A stretch of DNA of 20,623 nucleotides, taken from Patescibacteria group bacterium (GTDB lineage: Bacteria > Patescibacteriota > Microgenomatia > UBA10105 > UBA927). This document shows positions 13,733 through 20,623 of this stretch, piece by piece. Below the pieces are notes generated by a model. The model saw only the letters and a list, made by a program, of their open reading frames with translations. It made no database searches and had not been told where the DNA came from. The translations under genes were made by a program, and so were the position numbers. The DNA lies in the NCBI GenBank assembly GCA_003545435.1, contig DPYI01000031.1, positions 1,069 to 21,691 of the forward strand. The letters run 5' to 3'. The first letter of the stretch is position 1. Each line of letters begins with the position of its first letter.

Positions 13733-14740
13733 ATGATGCACATAGCTGTCGTCGGATACGGGTACTGGGGTCCCAACATCGTGAGAAACTTCTTCCGTCT
13801 CAAAAATGTGTCCGTGTCATGGGTGGCTGACAGTGATAAAAAAAAACTGACAACAGTCTCCCTCCTCTACCCATCCGTCCGGACAACATCCGACCTGTCA
13901 GACATTACCCGGGACCCATCGGTTGGGGCAGTGGTCATCGTCACTCCCCCTGCAACGCATTTCACCCTTGCAAAACAATTTTTATTGAAAGGAAAACACG
14001 TGCTGGTTGAGAAACCCATGACCAAAAACTTGGGAGAAGCCAAACAGTTGGTAGACCTTGCCAGGCGCCAAAAAAAAATTCTCATGGTGGATCATACATT
14101 TGTCTACACGCCAGCCGTTCAATTCATCCGCTCTAGCATCAGTTCAGGACTGTTGGGTTCCGTCTATTATATAGACAGCGTGAGAACCAACCTCGGCCTG
14201 TTCCAAAAAGACACAAACGTGATAACGGATCTTGCTGTACACGACTTTTCCATCATGGAGTATCTCTTCGCACGCGCCCCAAAAACACTCTCTGCAATCG
14301 GATACACCCAAAAGGAAATCAAGCAGGCGGCGGTAGCTCACATTACCGCTCAGTACCAAAACGGATTGTTCCTCCACTGTCACGTGAGCTGGCTGTCTCC
14401 TGTGAAAATCCGGCAAATGATCTTTGTCGGGACGAAAAAAATGCTGGTGTACAACGACATCGATCCGTCGGAAAAAATAAAAATATACGATAAGGGCGTA
14501 TCATTCACCAAGGATCCAAAAACAGAATTAAAACTCCGTATCGGATATCGGAGCGGCACCATCGTCGTTCCCGACATTCCTATTGAGGAGGGACTGCATG
14601 GCATGGCAAAAGAATTTATCAATTCTATAAGCTCAGGCAACCCGCCCATCACCGATGGACGCATGGGGTTGTCTGTGGTACAGTGTCTGACAAAAGCAAA
14701 CCAGTCTTTTGACGCAGGCGGGGTACCGATCCAGATATAA
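13733..14740 (+). CDS. Gfo/Idh/MocA-family NAD(P)-dependent oxidoreductase
   Basis: 335 residues. Rossmann motif GYGYWG (8-13) right at the N-terminus, the TPPATH segment at 71-76, and the family EKP motif (93-95, LVEKPMTKN), whose Lys is normally catalytic. DLAVHDFSIMEYL (about 165-177) provides the usual active-site His region. Such enzymes oxidise a ring hydroxyl of nucleotide sugars; members such as WbpB make 3-keto sugars that a DegT enzyme then aminates. The downstream DegT and acyltransferase genes make that reading attractive, but the exact sugar cannot be read. Start could be 13733 or the adjacent ATG at 13736. It is separated from the next gene by a 170-bp gap that holds a repeat. 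Confidence 0.87.
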   Translation: MMHIAVVGYGYWGPNIVRNFFRLKNVSVSWVADSDKKKLTTVSLLYPSVRTTSDLSDITRDPSVGAVVIVTPPATHFTLAKQFLLKGKHVLVEKPMTKNLGEAKQLVDLARRQKKILMVDHTFVYTPAVQFIRSSISSGLLGSVYYIDSVRTNLGLFQKDTNVITDLAVHDFSIMEYLFARAPKTLSAIGYTQKEIKQAAVAHITAQYQNGLFLHCHVSWLSPVKIRQMIFVGTKKMLVYNDIDPSEKIKIYDKGVSFTKDPKTELKLRIGYRSGTIVVPDIPIEEGLHGMAKEFINSISSGNPPITDGRMGLSVVQCLTKANQSFDAGGVPIQI

Positions 14741-14807
14741 CTTGAATGACGCACATTATATTCATCCATCTTGTCACTAGACTTACGCAATGCCTTGTTG
14801 ATTGCCT

Positions 14808-14893
14808 TGTCATTGCGAGCCCCGCGCTCTGCGGGGCGAAGCAATCTTTATTATAAAGATCGCCACTCCGCCAGCCGGCGGATCGCGATGACA
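14808..14893. repeat. Composite palindromic (REP/MITE-like) repeat, copy 2
   Basis: 86 bp with the same ends as copy 1 (TGTCATTGCGA at 14808-14818, TCGCGATGACA at 14883-14893). The inner hairpin differs, GCCCCGC/GCGGGGC (14819-14825 with 14831-14837), while the right part with TCCGCCAGCCGGCGGA (14867-14882) is almost the same. It lies between cassette genes and ends 17 nt before the next start. The remaining gap, 14741-14807, shows only a short TGCCTTGT duplication. Confidence 0.8.
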
Positions 14894-14910
14894 AAGTACT
14901 GTTATAAAGT

Positions 14911-15906
14911 ATGACTTTAAAAAACGCCACCATTCTGATCACTGGAGGAGCCGGCTTTATCGGTTCGCACCTGTCTTCGGAGCTTTCAAAACACAACCGC
15001 GTTATCGTGTTTGATAATTTCTCCTCCGCTGTCCTTAAGCCAAAAGATCTTCTGAATCTCGGTGTGTCCCGTGTCATACGGGGAGACATCCTCAATGAAA
15101 AACAGCTGGAGAAGGGTTTGAGGGGCATTGATGTTGTTTTTCACCTTGCGGTTGCCTGCGTCCGGCTTTCCCTTTCAGAAAAACTGCCGGTCCATACGGT
15201 AAACGCGACGGGAACGCTTGAAGCGCTTATTGCAGCAAAAAAAAATGGGGTGAAGCGGTTCGTCTATGTTTCTTCTTCCGAGGTCTACGGGAGCGCGGAA
15301 AAAAATACAATGGACGAACAGCATCCGATATCTCCCACAACCGTGTACGGAATGAGTAAGTACATGGGAGAACTATATACGCACTATTTCAACGACCGGG
15401 AAGACTTGCCGACTGTCATTGTCCGGCCGTTTAATACCTATGGCCCAAGGAGCCATTGTGAGGGCGTGTACGGCGAGGTCATTCCGCGTTTTGCGGTAAG
15501 AGCGGTAAACGGCAAACAGCCGATTATTTTTGGCTCAGGCACACAAACAAGGGATTTTACTTTTGTTACGGATACCGTGGATGGCATCATACGGGCAGGT
15601 CAGTCGGACAGGCTCACAGGAGAGGCAATAAATATTGCATACGGGGCTGAAGTGTCCATTACGGATATTGCCAAAATTATCTGCAAAAAAGCAGGTGTCC
15701 CATTTCGGCCGATCATGAAACCGGCTCGTCCCAATGACGTTAGCCGTCACAAGGCAGATATCTCAAAAGCCAAAACTGTACTTACCTATCAGCCGCAGGT
15801 CGATATCGCATCCGGCATATCCCATTACCTGTCATGGATCAAAGACAGCTATCCCAACCCGAAAACGCTCATGAAATCCGTACCGGCAATCAACTGGAGC
15901 ATATGA
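14911..15906 (+). CDS. Extended SDR nucleotide-sugar epimerase/dehydratase
   Basis: 331 residues. Rossmann motif GGAGFIGS at 12-19, acidic strand-2 end VFDNFSS (Asp35), GDI (58-60), FHLAV (78-82), catalytic Ser in VSSSEVYG (about 121-127) and YxxxK as Tyr146/Lys150. RPFNTYGP and the later RDFTFVTDTVDG are hallmarks of the dTDP-glucose dehydratase/UDP-sugar epimerase group. It acts on a nucleotide sugar in the cytoplasm; whether it epimerises, dehydrates or decarboxylates is not clear from the sequence. Its TGA (15904-15906) overlaps the ATG of the acyltransferase, so the two are translationally coupled. No Shine-Dalgarno; TATAAA at 14903-14908 is too close to the ATG to serve it. Confidence 0.88.
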   Translation: MTLKNATILITGGAGFIGSHLSSELSKHNRVIVFDNFSSAVLKPKDLLNLGVSRVIRGDILNEKQLEKGLRGIDVVFHLAVACVRLSLSEKLPVHTVNATGTLEALIAAKKNGVKRFVYVSSSEVYGSAEKNTMDEQHPISPTTVYGMSKYMGELYTHYFNDREDLPTVIVRPFNTYGPRSHCEGVYGEVIPRFAVRAVNGKQPIIFGSGTQTRDFTFVTDTVDGIIRAGQSDRLTGEAINIAYGAEVSITDIAKIICKKAGVPFRPIMKPARPNDVSRHKADISKAKTVLTYQPQVDIASGISHYLSWIKDSYPNPKTLMKSVPAINWSI

Positions 15907-16340
15907 AATCAAAAGCGTTTAATCACGGCATTGACGCCAACCCATATAATCCCCACGCATGGATTCTGGGCAGCCCTATAATCGGTGAGGATGTATGGAT
16001 CGGCCCTTTTACCCTGATTGACGCGCGGTACGCGAAAGTTACCATCGGCAGGGGATGCGACATCTCAACAGGCGCTCACATCATCAGCCACTCGACTGTC
16101 AAGCGGTGCATAAGTGAGCGGAAATATAATACAATTGATGCGTGTGACACGGTGATAGAAAAGTACTGTTTTATCGGATCAAACGCAGTAATCCTCATGG
16201 GAAGCCGGATCGGCCACCACAGTCTGATAGCCGCAGGATGCGTGGTAAAAGAACATACGGTGATCCCGCCTTACTCTCTCGTTGCCGGAGTCCCGGGAAA
16301 AATAATCAGCTCATCGAAAAAATTTACAGGAAAAACATGA
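15903..16340 (+). CDS. Left-handed beta-helix (hexapeptide) acyltransferase
   Basis: 145 residues. Hexapeptide-repeat rhythm throughout (IIGEDVWIGPF, VTIGRGCDIS, CFIGSNAVILMGSRIGHHSLIAAGCVV) and the family C-terminal PPYSLVAGVPGKII. His79 in the HIISHSTV segment is a candidate catalytic His. Such enzymes O- or N-acylate sugars with acyl-CoA. In this cassette, next to a DegT aminotransferase, N-acylation of the new amino group is likely (as in WbpD or PglD-type steps), but O-acylation is possible. The ATG at 15903 is chosen because it forms an ATGA overlap with the previous stop; its own TGA overlaps the next ATG the same way (16337-16340). Confidence 0.85.
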   Translation: MKSKAFNHGIDANPYNPHAWILGSPIIGEDVWIGPFTLIDARYAKVTIGRGCDISTGAHIISHSTVKRCISERKYNTIDACDTVIEKYCFIGSNAVILMGSRIGHHSLIAAGCVVKEHTVIPPYSLVAGVPGKIISSSKKFTGKT

Positions 16341-17464
16341 TCCCCGTTGCTAAACCACATATAACTGCAGGCGATGCCAAGGCGGTTAGCGCTGTTGTGC
16401 TTTCGGGGTGGATCATCCAAGGGCCAAAAGTTGAAGAATTCGAAAAACGTGTAGCCGGATATGTCGGCGTCAGATATGCAGTCGCGACATCATCCGCTAC
16501 CACTGCCATGCACCTGGGATTTATTGCTTGCGGTATTGGCAAGGGTGATGAGGTGATTGTACCCTCTATGAGTTTTATCGCCAGCCCAAACAGCATTGTG
16601 CATGCCGGTGCAACACCGGTATTTGCCGACATCAACGAGCGTACCTACAACGTTGATCCGGAAGACGTGGAAAGAAATATTACAAAAAAAACAAAAGCGA
16701 TTTTGGCTGTCCACCAGATCGGCCTTCCTGCTGACATGGAGGCATTAACCCGTATTGCCAAAAAATATGACCTCATGGTGTTTGAGGACGCGGCCTGCGG
16801 GTTGGGAGCAAAAATAGGAAACGCCTATGTGGGGTCATTCGGAACGTGGAGCGCGTTTTCCTTTCACCCGAGAAAAACCGTAACAACCGGAGAAGGCGGA
16901 ATACTCGTCACAAACAATCAGGAAATCGCTGAAAAAGTGCGTATGCTTCGCCAGCACGGAGCTTCTGTCTCGGTGTATTCACGGCATACAGACAAAGGGA
17001 TAGTACGGGAATCATACCCGATAATCGGCTATAACTTCCGGATGTCTGATATCCACGCAGCGCTGGGCATTTCTCAATTCCGGAGGATCAATTCATTGCT
17101 TAAAAGCAGACAGAATCTTGCCAAACGATATGACGAAGCGCTAAGCGGTCAACCGAACATAATCATTCCCTACGTCCCCCCCGGATACACTCACACCTAT
17201 CAGTCCTACATGATCCGTTTGCCGGGCAGTGGAGGCAAAATCCGAAACAAAGTTATGCAGCATCTTCTTAAGCATGGCATTGCAACCAGAGCCGGCGTCA
17301 TGTCTGCACACTTGGAAAAACCGTACAAAACAATGTACCCGAATCTCCGGCTGCCGGTAACGGAACGGGTTAGCCGGGAAACACTCATTCTTCCTCTGTA
17401 CGCGCAGATGAGGCAAAAAGAACAGGACTGCGTCATCGACCAACTGAAAAAAGCGCTGGGTTGA
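16337..17464 (+). CDS. DegT/DnrJ/EryC1-family nucleotide-sugar aminotransferase
   Basis: 375 residues, the usual length. PLP-binding features: SSATTAMHL (52-60), FEDAACGLG (149-157, Asp151) and the Schiff-base Lys180 in FSFHPRKTVTTGEGG. The PRKTVTTGEGG form is typical of perosamine/ArnB/WbpE-like branches, not the WecE branch of the other aminotransferase at 7599-8816, so the two likely act on different keto sugars. It starts at 16337, overlapping the acyltransferase stop by ATGA; in-frame ATGs further upstream lie inside the acyltransferase gene. Together with the oxidoreductase, SDR and acyltransferase it forms a plausible route to an acylamino sugar for surface glycan. Confidence 0.9.
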   Translation: MIPVAKPHITAGDAKAVSAVVLSGWIIQGPKVEEFEKRVAGYVGVRYAVATSSATTAMHLGFIACGIGKGDEVIVPSMSFIASPNSIVHAGATPVFADINERTYNVDPEDVERNITKKTKAILAVHQIGLPADMEALTRIAKKYDLMVFEDAACGLGAKIGNAYVGSFGTWSAFSFHPRKTVTTGEGGILVTNNQEIAEKVRMLRQHGASVSVYSRHTDKGIVRESYPIIGYNFRMSDIHAALGISQFRRINSLLKSRQNLAKRYDEALSGQPNIIIPYVPPGYTHTYQSYMIRLPGSGGKIRNKVMQHLLKHGIATRAGVMSAHLEKPYKTMYPNLRLPVTERVSRETLILPLYAQMRQKEQDCVIDQLKKALG

Positions 17465-17492
17465 TTCGGTAAAATTGTGCATTGGCTAAATA

Positions 17493-19076
17493 TTACGGCG
17501 CTACCTCCTCCCAGGTGTAGGAGAGGTCTTTGAGGATGTCCGGCATGGTGACAAGGAATGAGGGGTTGTAGATAAATAGATCAGCACTTGTATCAATATT
17601 GTGTCCCACGGAGATCAGATCTCTTTGGGTAAGTACTTTATCACCGGCTGCAAACATCCCTTTTCCGACAAACCGTGCGGTTGCAGGGGCAGTCGTTAAT
17701 CCTGTTTTGATGGATTTACCCGCAATATACATACCTTCAACTACAGGGGTTGAGCTGTCCCATGTGGTGCCGACTGTAGAATCAACTGTGATATCGTCTT
17801 TGACCACAAACGCGACAAATCCGTTCCCCTGGACAGTGATTGTATTCCAGATATCCAGAGTACCGTCTACAATCACGATAAGTTTCTCCCCGTCAGCCAC
17901 CACCCATGGCTGGTTAATGGTAAGGTCGTGTATCGGAGAGTCAGCTGTCGTATAGATAGTGTAACGAGCGCCCTCTACCCTCTCCGGTTTTCCTCCGGAT
18001 TCCTCGTAGGGAGTAAGAGCAGCCTGGGCTAACCTGTGGGAGAAAAGCACATACCAATTCTTTACCGTCATGGCATTGTTGGTAGACCAGTTGGTGGTGG
18101 AAATATTTTCCGTGCCTCCTGATGCAAAAGAGTAGTCAAAATCCACGCCTAAGGAACTGGATACGATACCGGTAGAAAATGGTGAAGCGGTGTTGTCAAA
18201 AAGCAAGGTCGGCGTGAGCATGAGAGGCATAAAAGACAGGATGGTTCCTCCGTACGCGTTCCCGCTTCCCCTGACCTGAAGCCATGGGAAAGCAGAGGTC
18301 AAGCCTACCAGGAAATCAGCAGTCATGCCAGGCAACATATAGACAGAACCAGTCGTGTTTTCCCGGTAGACAGGGTCGCTGGTTGTTTTACTGCAGAAAC
18401 GGATCGGCGAGTAGTTGCCGGATGGATGGGAGACAGTGAGGTACCAGGTAAGTCCTGACTGGACTGTATCAAATCTAACACCGGTTACACCTGTTTGTAT
18501 TTCCGGTCCGTAGGAGTTCAGGTAGAACTGGGTCCCGGTGAGGTACTGCCCGCTGCATCCGGTGTACGGAGGCGTATCAAGACACGATTTCAGTTGTTCC
18601 AGTTGGTCGCAGGTGTTGATGTCGTTTGCGTTTGCGGATAAGCTAAAGGCATTGACAATGCCGGTTCCTGAGGGAGGGGGAGGACCTGTGGGAGTAGGAG
18701 GGGTAAAGAAATTCACTATTGCCGGTCCGCCGCCTCCGTCATCATCCTCAGGATCCGGTACGAGATATGTTTGTCCATCTGCATTTGCTGCAACAGTATA
18801 ATGAACGCCATTCCACGTATATCCTGATCCTACAGCCGGAGGTGCAGGAACAGTAACTACGACCGGGCATCCGTTATACGGATCATACTCAAGACATGCT
18901 GCTGGTTGTCCGGGGTTGGGGGTGGGAGGATATGCGTTTGCCACCTTTATGAATAACCGTTGGTTGGGTAATGACAGTATCCATCCTAAAGGAAGAGAGA
19001 GAATAAGGAGTATAAGAACAATGTTAAGGATTTTATGAATCCTGATCGTATCAGTTGATTGCTGAAAATGTTTCAT
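17493..19076 (-). CDS. Large secreted beta-rich surface protein, function unknown
   Basis: 527 residues from Met at 19076. Signal peptide with a hydrophobic core (about 18-35) and a likely cleavage after Ala-Asn-Ala before YPPTP. Then comes a region with two copies of the spacing C-L-x3-P-Y-x-G-C, a Gly/Asp-rich and a Pro/Thr-rich linker, and a long Thr/Ser/Gly beta-type body. Around residues 380-470 a repetitive pattern (LTINQPWVV, KLIVIVDGTLDIWNTITVQGNGFVAFVVKDDITV) suggests a beta-helix. It ends in TWEEVAP; I recall similar ends in other Microgenomates surface proteins. An ATG at 19082 is in frame, but the promoter at 19085-19113 would start transcription near 19078, so 19076 is preferred. 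Convergent with the DegT gene, 28 bp away. Confidence 0.75.
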   Translation of the reverse strand: MKHFQQSTDTIRIHKILNIVLILLILSLPLGWILSLPNQRLFIKVANAYPPTPNPGQPAACLEYDPYNGCPVVVTVPAPPAVGSGYTWNGVHYTVAANADGQTYLVPDPEDDDGGGGPAIVNFFTPPTPTGPPPPSGTGIVNAFSLSANANDINTCDQLEQLKSCLDTPPYTGCSGQYLTGTQFYLNSYGPEIQTGVTGVRFDTVQSGLTWYLTVSHPSGNYSPIRFCSKTTSDPVYRENTTGSVYMLPGMTADFLVGLTSAFPWLQVRGSGNAYGGTILSFMPLMLTPTLLFDNTASPFSTGIVSSSLGVDFDYSFASGGTENISTTNWSTNNAMTVKNWYVLFSHRLAQAALTPYEESGGKPERVEGARYTIYTTADSPIHDLTINQPWVVADGEKLIVIVDGTLDIWNTITVQGNGFVAFVVKDDITVDSTVGTTWDSSTPVVEGMYIAGKSIKTGLTTAPATARFVGKGMFAAGDKVLTQRDLISVGHNIDTSADLFIYNPSFLVTMPDILKDLSYTWEEVAP

Positions 19077-19084
19077 CTCCATCC

Positions 19085-19113
19085 ATCATGCAACACTCTT
19101 CCCTGTTCGTCAA
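19085..19113 (-). promoter_or_regulatory. Promoter of the 527-residue surface protein gene
   Basis: Minus-strand -35 TTGACG (19108-19113), 17-nt spacer, -10 CATGAT (19085-19090). Transcription would begin about 2 nt before the ATG at 19076, giving a leaderless mRNA, and excludes the ATG at 19082. Confidence 0.5.
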
Positions 19114-19144
19114 TACCTCTTTACAAAGGGTAGAAATAATTATT

Positions 19145-20596
19145 TTACTTTGTTGGAGTAGAACTTGGAATTGCCTGAGGTACCAATGGCATTGGAAGGA
19201 TTTCATACCAAAACGGTTCATTTGGATCATATGGTTTTGGAGGATAATAATTTTCCCATGCTATCAAATCTATTTTGCATGCCTTTCCGTTTTCGTCGCA
19301 ATTATTTGCTATATATATCTGTTTCCATGCATCAAGATAGTATACTTTTTGGTTTGTGGGATTGTAATGAAGAGCCTCATGAAGTGCTTGGGACAACTGT
19401 TTCTCGTATTCTACTTTTTGGGCCCTTTGAGCGGGAGTATCTTTTGGAAACCAGTTATTTATGGCTTTAACAAATTGATCGGTACGGGAATAATATCGTA
19501 CGCAAAAGGCAGCTTTATTTGATGGGTTTTTTAATTTGAACGGATTAACATATATGCCGGAGAGATAGTGTCCCTCTGTATCATTTATTTTCTGTAAAAG
19601 ATCCACTGGACAGGAATAAAAGTATTTATCAGGACCGGAGATGGTTATACCTTTAAATTGTTCCGGAGTCATGTCATCCAGAATAACAGCACGTTCTGGC
19701 AGCGTATCTTTTGTCAGAAAATATCTGTCCATCCAGTTTCCCCAGATTTTGTTTTCCGTCTTTGTTGCCGTAGGTTTTTCCGTAGGTTTTTTAGTCGGTG
19801 TTTTTGTCGGTTCCTTTGTAGGAGTTGGTACTTTGGTTTCGGTAGGGGCTGGTGTTGGTGTTTTGGTTTTGGTTGGTTCTGCTGTTTTTGTAGCAGTTTG
19901 TGTAATCGGGGTGGGCTCTTTAATTATCGGTACTATGACTTCTTGACCTGCTAATCCACAGGCAGCCAATGCTGTTCCTAATACTAGGGAACCAGCAGCT
20001 TTTTTTTGTACCGGTATGGAAGAGATAACTTCATCCAGCATATCTTTGAGGCGGGAAAGGACAGGTGACGTACGGGTTTCTCTCCGGGCTGTTTTGGCAT
20101 CTGCAAAAAGTCCTGGATCGATTCGATTCAGTGTCTCAAGAGCTGCACTCCGGATTTCCTCGTTATCCGTATCAATACAGAGGGATGCAAGGGCAGCATC
20201 GACAAATTCCAGTTTCTTTTCCGGTGTTATCCCTCCTTCTCTTCCTCTGAAAAGGAGCGCAACCTGTTGCCCGAGGTTCCCGACATGCTGGTTTTCCTCC
20301 AGGTGTTTGGTACGGGAATCCATCAGGGAAAACAGCTGTTTAAATTCCCCCTCCGGACTCTCTTCTTTCAGATGTTTCAACTCATCACGGGGAATAGCCT
20401 CAAATTGACGGAAGAAAGTTATCATTGACTCCGGATTTTCCATTTGGAGACTGGAGAGAGCTTGGGATACATCTTCTGCAGTAGACCGGAGTACTAAGGG
20501 AGGAAACACAATTGGGTTTTCTGAAGGGGAGAATTCCTTGACTTCATCAGGTTGAACGTCCTGTCTTGCCTCAATACCTTCTTTGAGTGGTGTCAT
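19145..20596 (-). CDS. Three-part membrane protein with Thr/Pro/Lys linker and C-terminal HExxH domain
   Basis: 483 residues. Residues 1-195 are soluble, helical and charged, with a possible HEAT-like stretch at 125-165. A hydrophobic segment follows at about 199-222, reading KKAAGSLVLGTALAACG, which looks like a lipoprotein signal with lipobox LAAC (Cys213) but is internal. Residues 225-282 are a Pro/Thr/Lys-rich linker. The C-terminal 200 residues have four Cys and HEALH (406-410), an HExxH zinc-protease-type motif, with acidic residues after it. If the segment is a plain TM helix, the N-terminal part is cytoplasmic and the HExxH domain external. An internal start at Met186 would instead give a lipoprotein. 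I do not recognise a family, so protease activity is inference. Confidence 0.7.
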   Translation of the reverse strand: MTPLKEGIEARQDVQPDEVKEFSPSENPIVFPPLVLRSTAEDVSQALSSLQMENPESMITFFRQFEAIPRDELKHLKEESPEGEFKQLFSLMDSRTKHLEENQHVGNLGQQVALLFRGREGGITPEKKLEFVDAALASLCIDTDNEEIRSAALETLNRIDPGLFADAKTARRETRTSPVLSRLKDMLDEVISSIPVQKKAAGSLVLGTALAACGLAGQEVIVPIIKEPTPITQTATKTAEPTKTKTPTPAPTETKVPTPTKEPTKTPTKKPTEKPTATKTENKIWGNWMDRYFLTKDTLPERAVILDDMTPEQFKGITISGPDKYFYSCPVDLLQKINDTEGHYLSGIYVNPFKLKNPSNKAAFCVRYYSRTDQFVKAINNWFPKDTPAQRAQKVEYEKQLSQALHEALHYNPTNQKVYYLDAWKQIYIANNCDENGKACKIDLIAWENYYPPKPYDPNEPFWYEILPMPLVPQAIPSSTPTK

Positions 20597-20605
20597 ATAC
20601 CCTAT

Positions 20606-20611
20606 AGTATA
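20606..20611 (-). promoter_or_regulatory. -10 box of the HExxH protein gene
   Basis: TATACT on the minus strand, 9 nt before the ATG at 20596, so transcription would start about 3 nt upstream of it. The -35 region falls mostly outside the window. Confidence 0.4.
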
Positions 20612-20623
20612 CCTTTATGAGAA

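Noticed and set aside
14791..14812. Short tandem TGCCTTGT beside repeat copy 2
   Set aside because: Too short and imperfect to call a target-site duplication; no matching sequence on the other side of the repeat.
14900..14910. Extended -10 TGTTATAAA just before the SDR gene
   Set aside because: Only 2 nt separate it from the ATG, so transcription would start inside the gene, and no later Met suits; no -35 at the right distance.
17465..17492. Terminator between the convergent DegT and surface-protein genes
   Set aside because: The 28 bp hold no stable stem with a T-run; no intrinsic terminator could be supported here or at other gene ends.

Overview
The window looks like a chromosomal segment from a Candidate Phyla Radiation (Patescibacteria) bacterium, most likely of the Microgenomates type. 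This is inferred from gene content and style, not from a marker gene. The signs are secreted proteins with Pro/Thr-rich linkers and Cys-rich ectodomains, a polytopic membrane protein fused to TPRs, many glycosyltransferases, short palindromic repeats scattered between and inside genes, and almost no Shine-Dalgarno sites. UGA is used as a stop (for example at 5809-5811, 15904-15906 and 16338-16340), which argues against the UGA-recoding CPR lineages. No rRNA, tRNA or CRISPR array was seen.

Layout. (a) 8-2546, minus strand: three exported or membrane proteins in one unit: a TM/linker/six-Cys protein, a fibre-like protein ending in an S74-type intramolecular chaperone, and a small membrane protein. 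(b) 2628-3816, minus: a winged-helix protein and a nucleotidyltransferase in overlapping frames, an AbiE-like type IV toxin-antitoxin candidate. Its promoter overlaps that of the divergent gene at 3898. (c) 3898-5811, plus: polytopic membrane protein with TPR tail. (d) 5790-6251: a compact A+T-rich unit, a 23S-IVP-type four-helix-bundle gene bracketed by inverted repeats built from 8-nt AAATNNAC units, lodged between two convergent genes. (e) 6250-8816, minus: family 2 glycosyltransferase and a WecE-like aminotransferase, both carrying apparent in-frame repeat insertions. (f) 8856-9527, plus: methyltransferase. (g) 9511-13639, minus: two GT-C-like polytopic proteins around a DPM1-like glycosyltransferase. 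(h) 13733-17464, plus: nucleotide-sugar cassette (Gfo/Idh oxidoreductase, extended SDR, hexapeptide acyltransferase, second DegT aminotransferase), the last three linked by ATGA stop/start overlaps. (i) 17493-20596, minus: two large secreted proteins, one with a C-terminal HExxH motif.

Together the middle of the window encodes making, modifying and transferring cell-surface sugars, and the edges encode secreted surface proteins. The best candidates for something new are the inverted-repeat-bracketed four-helix-bundle unit, the palindromic repeats that enter coding sequence in frame, and a recurring promoter geometry (-10 box about 6-12 nt before ATG) that points to leaderless mRNAs.
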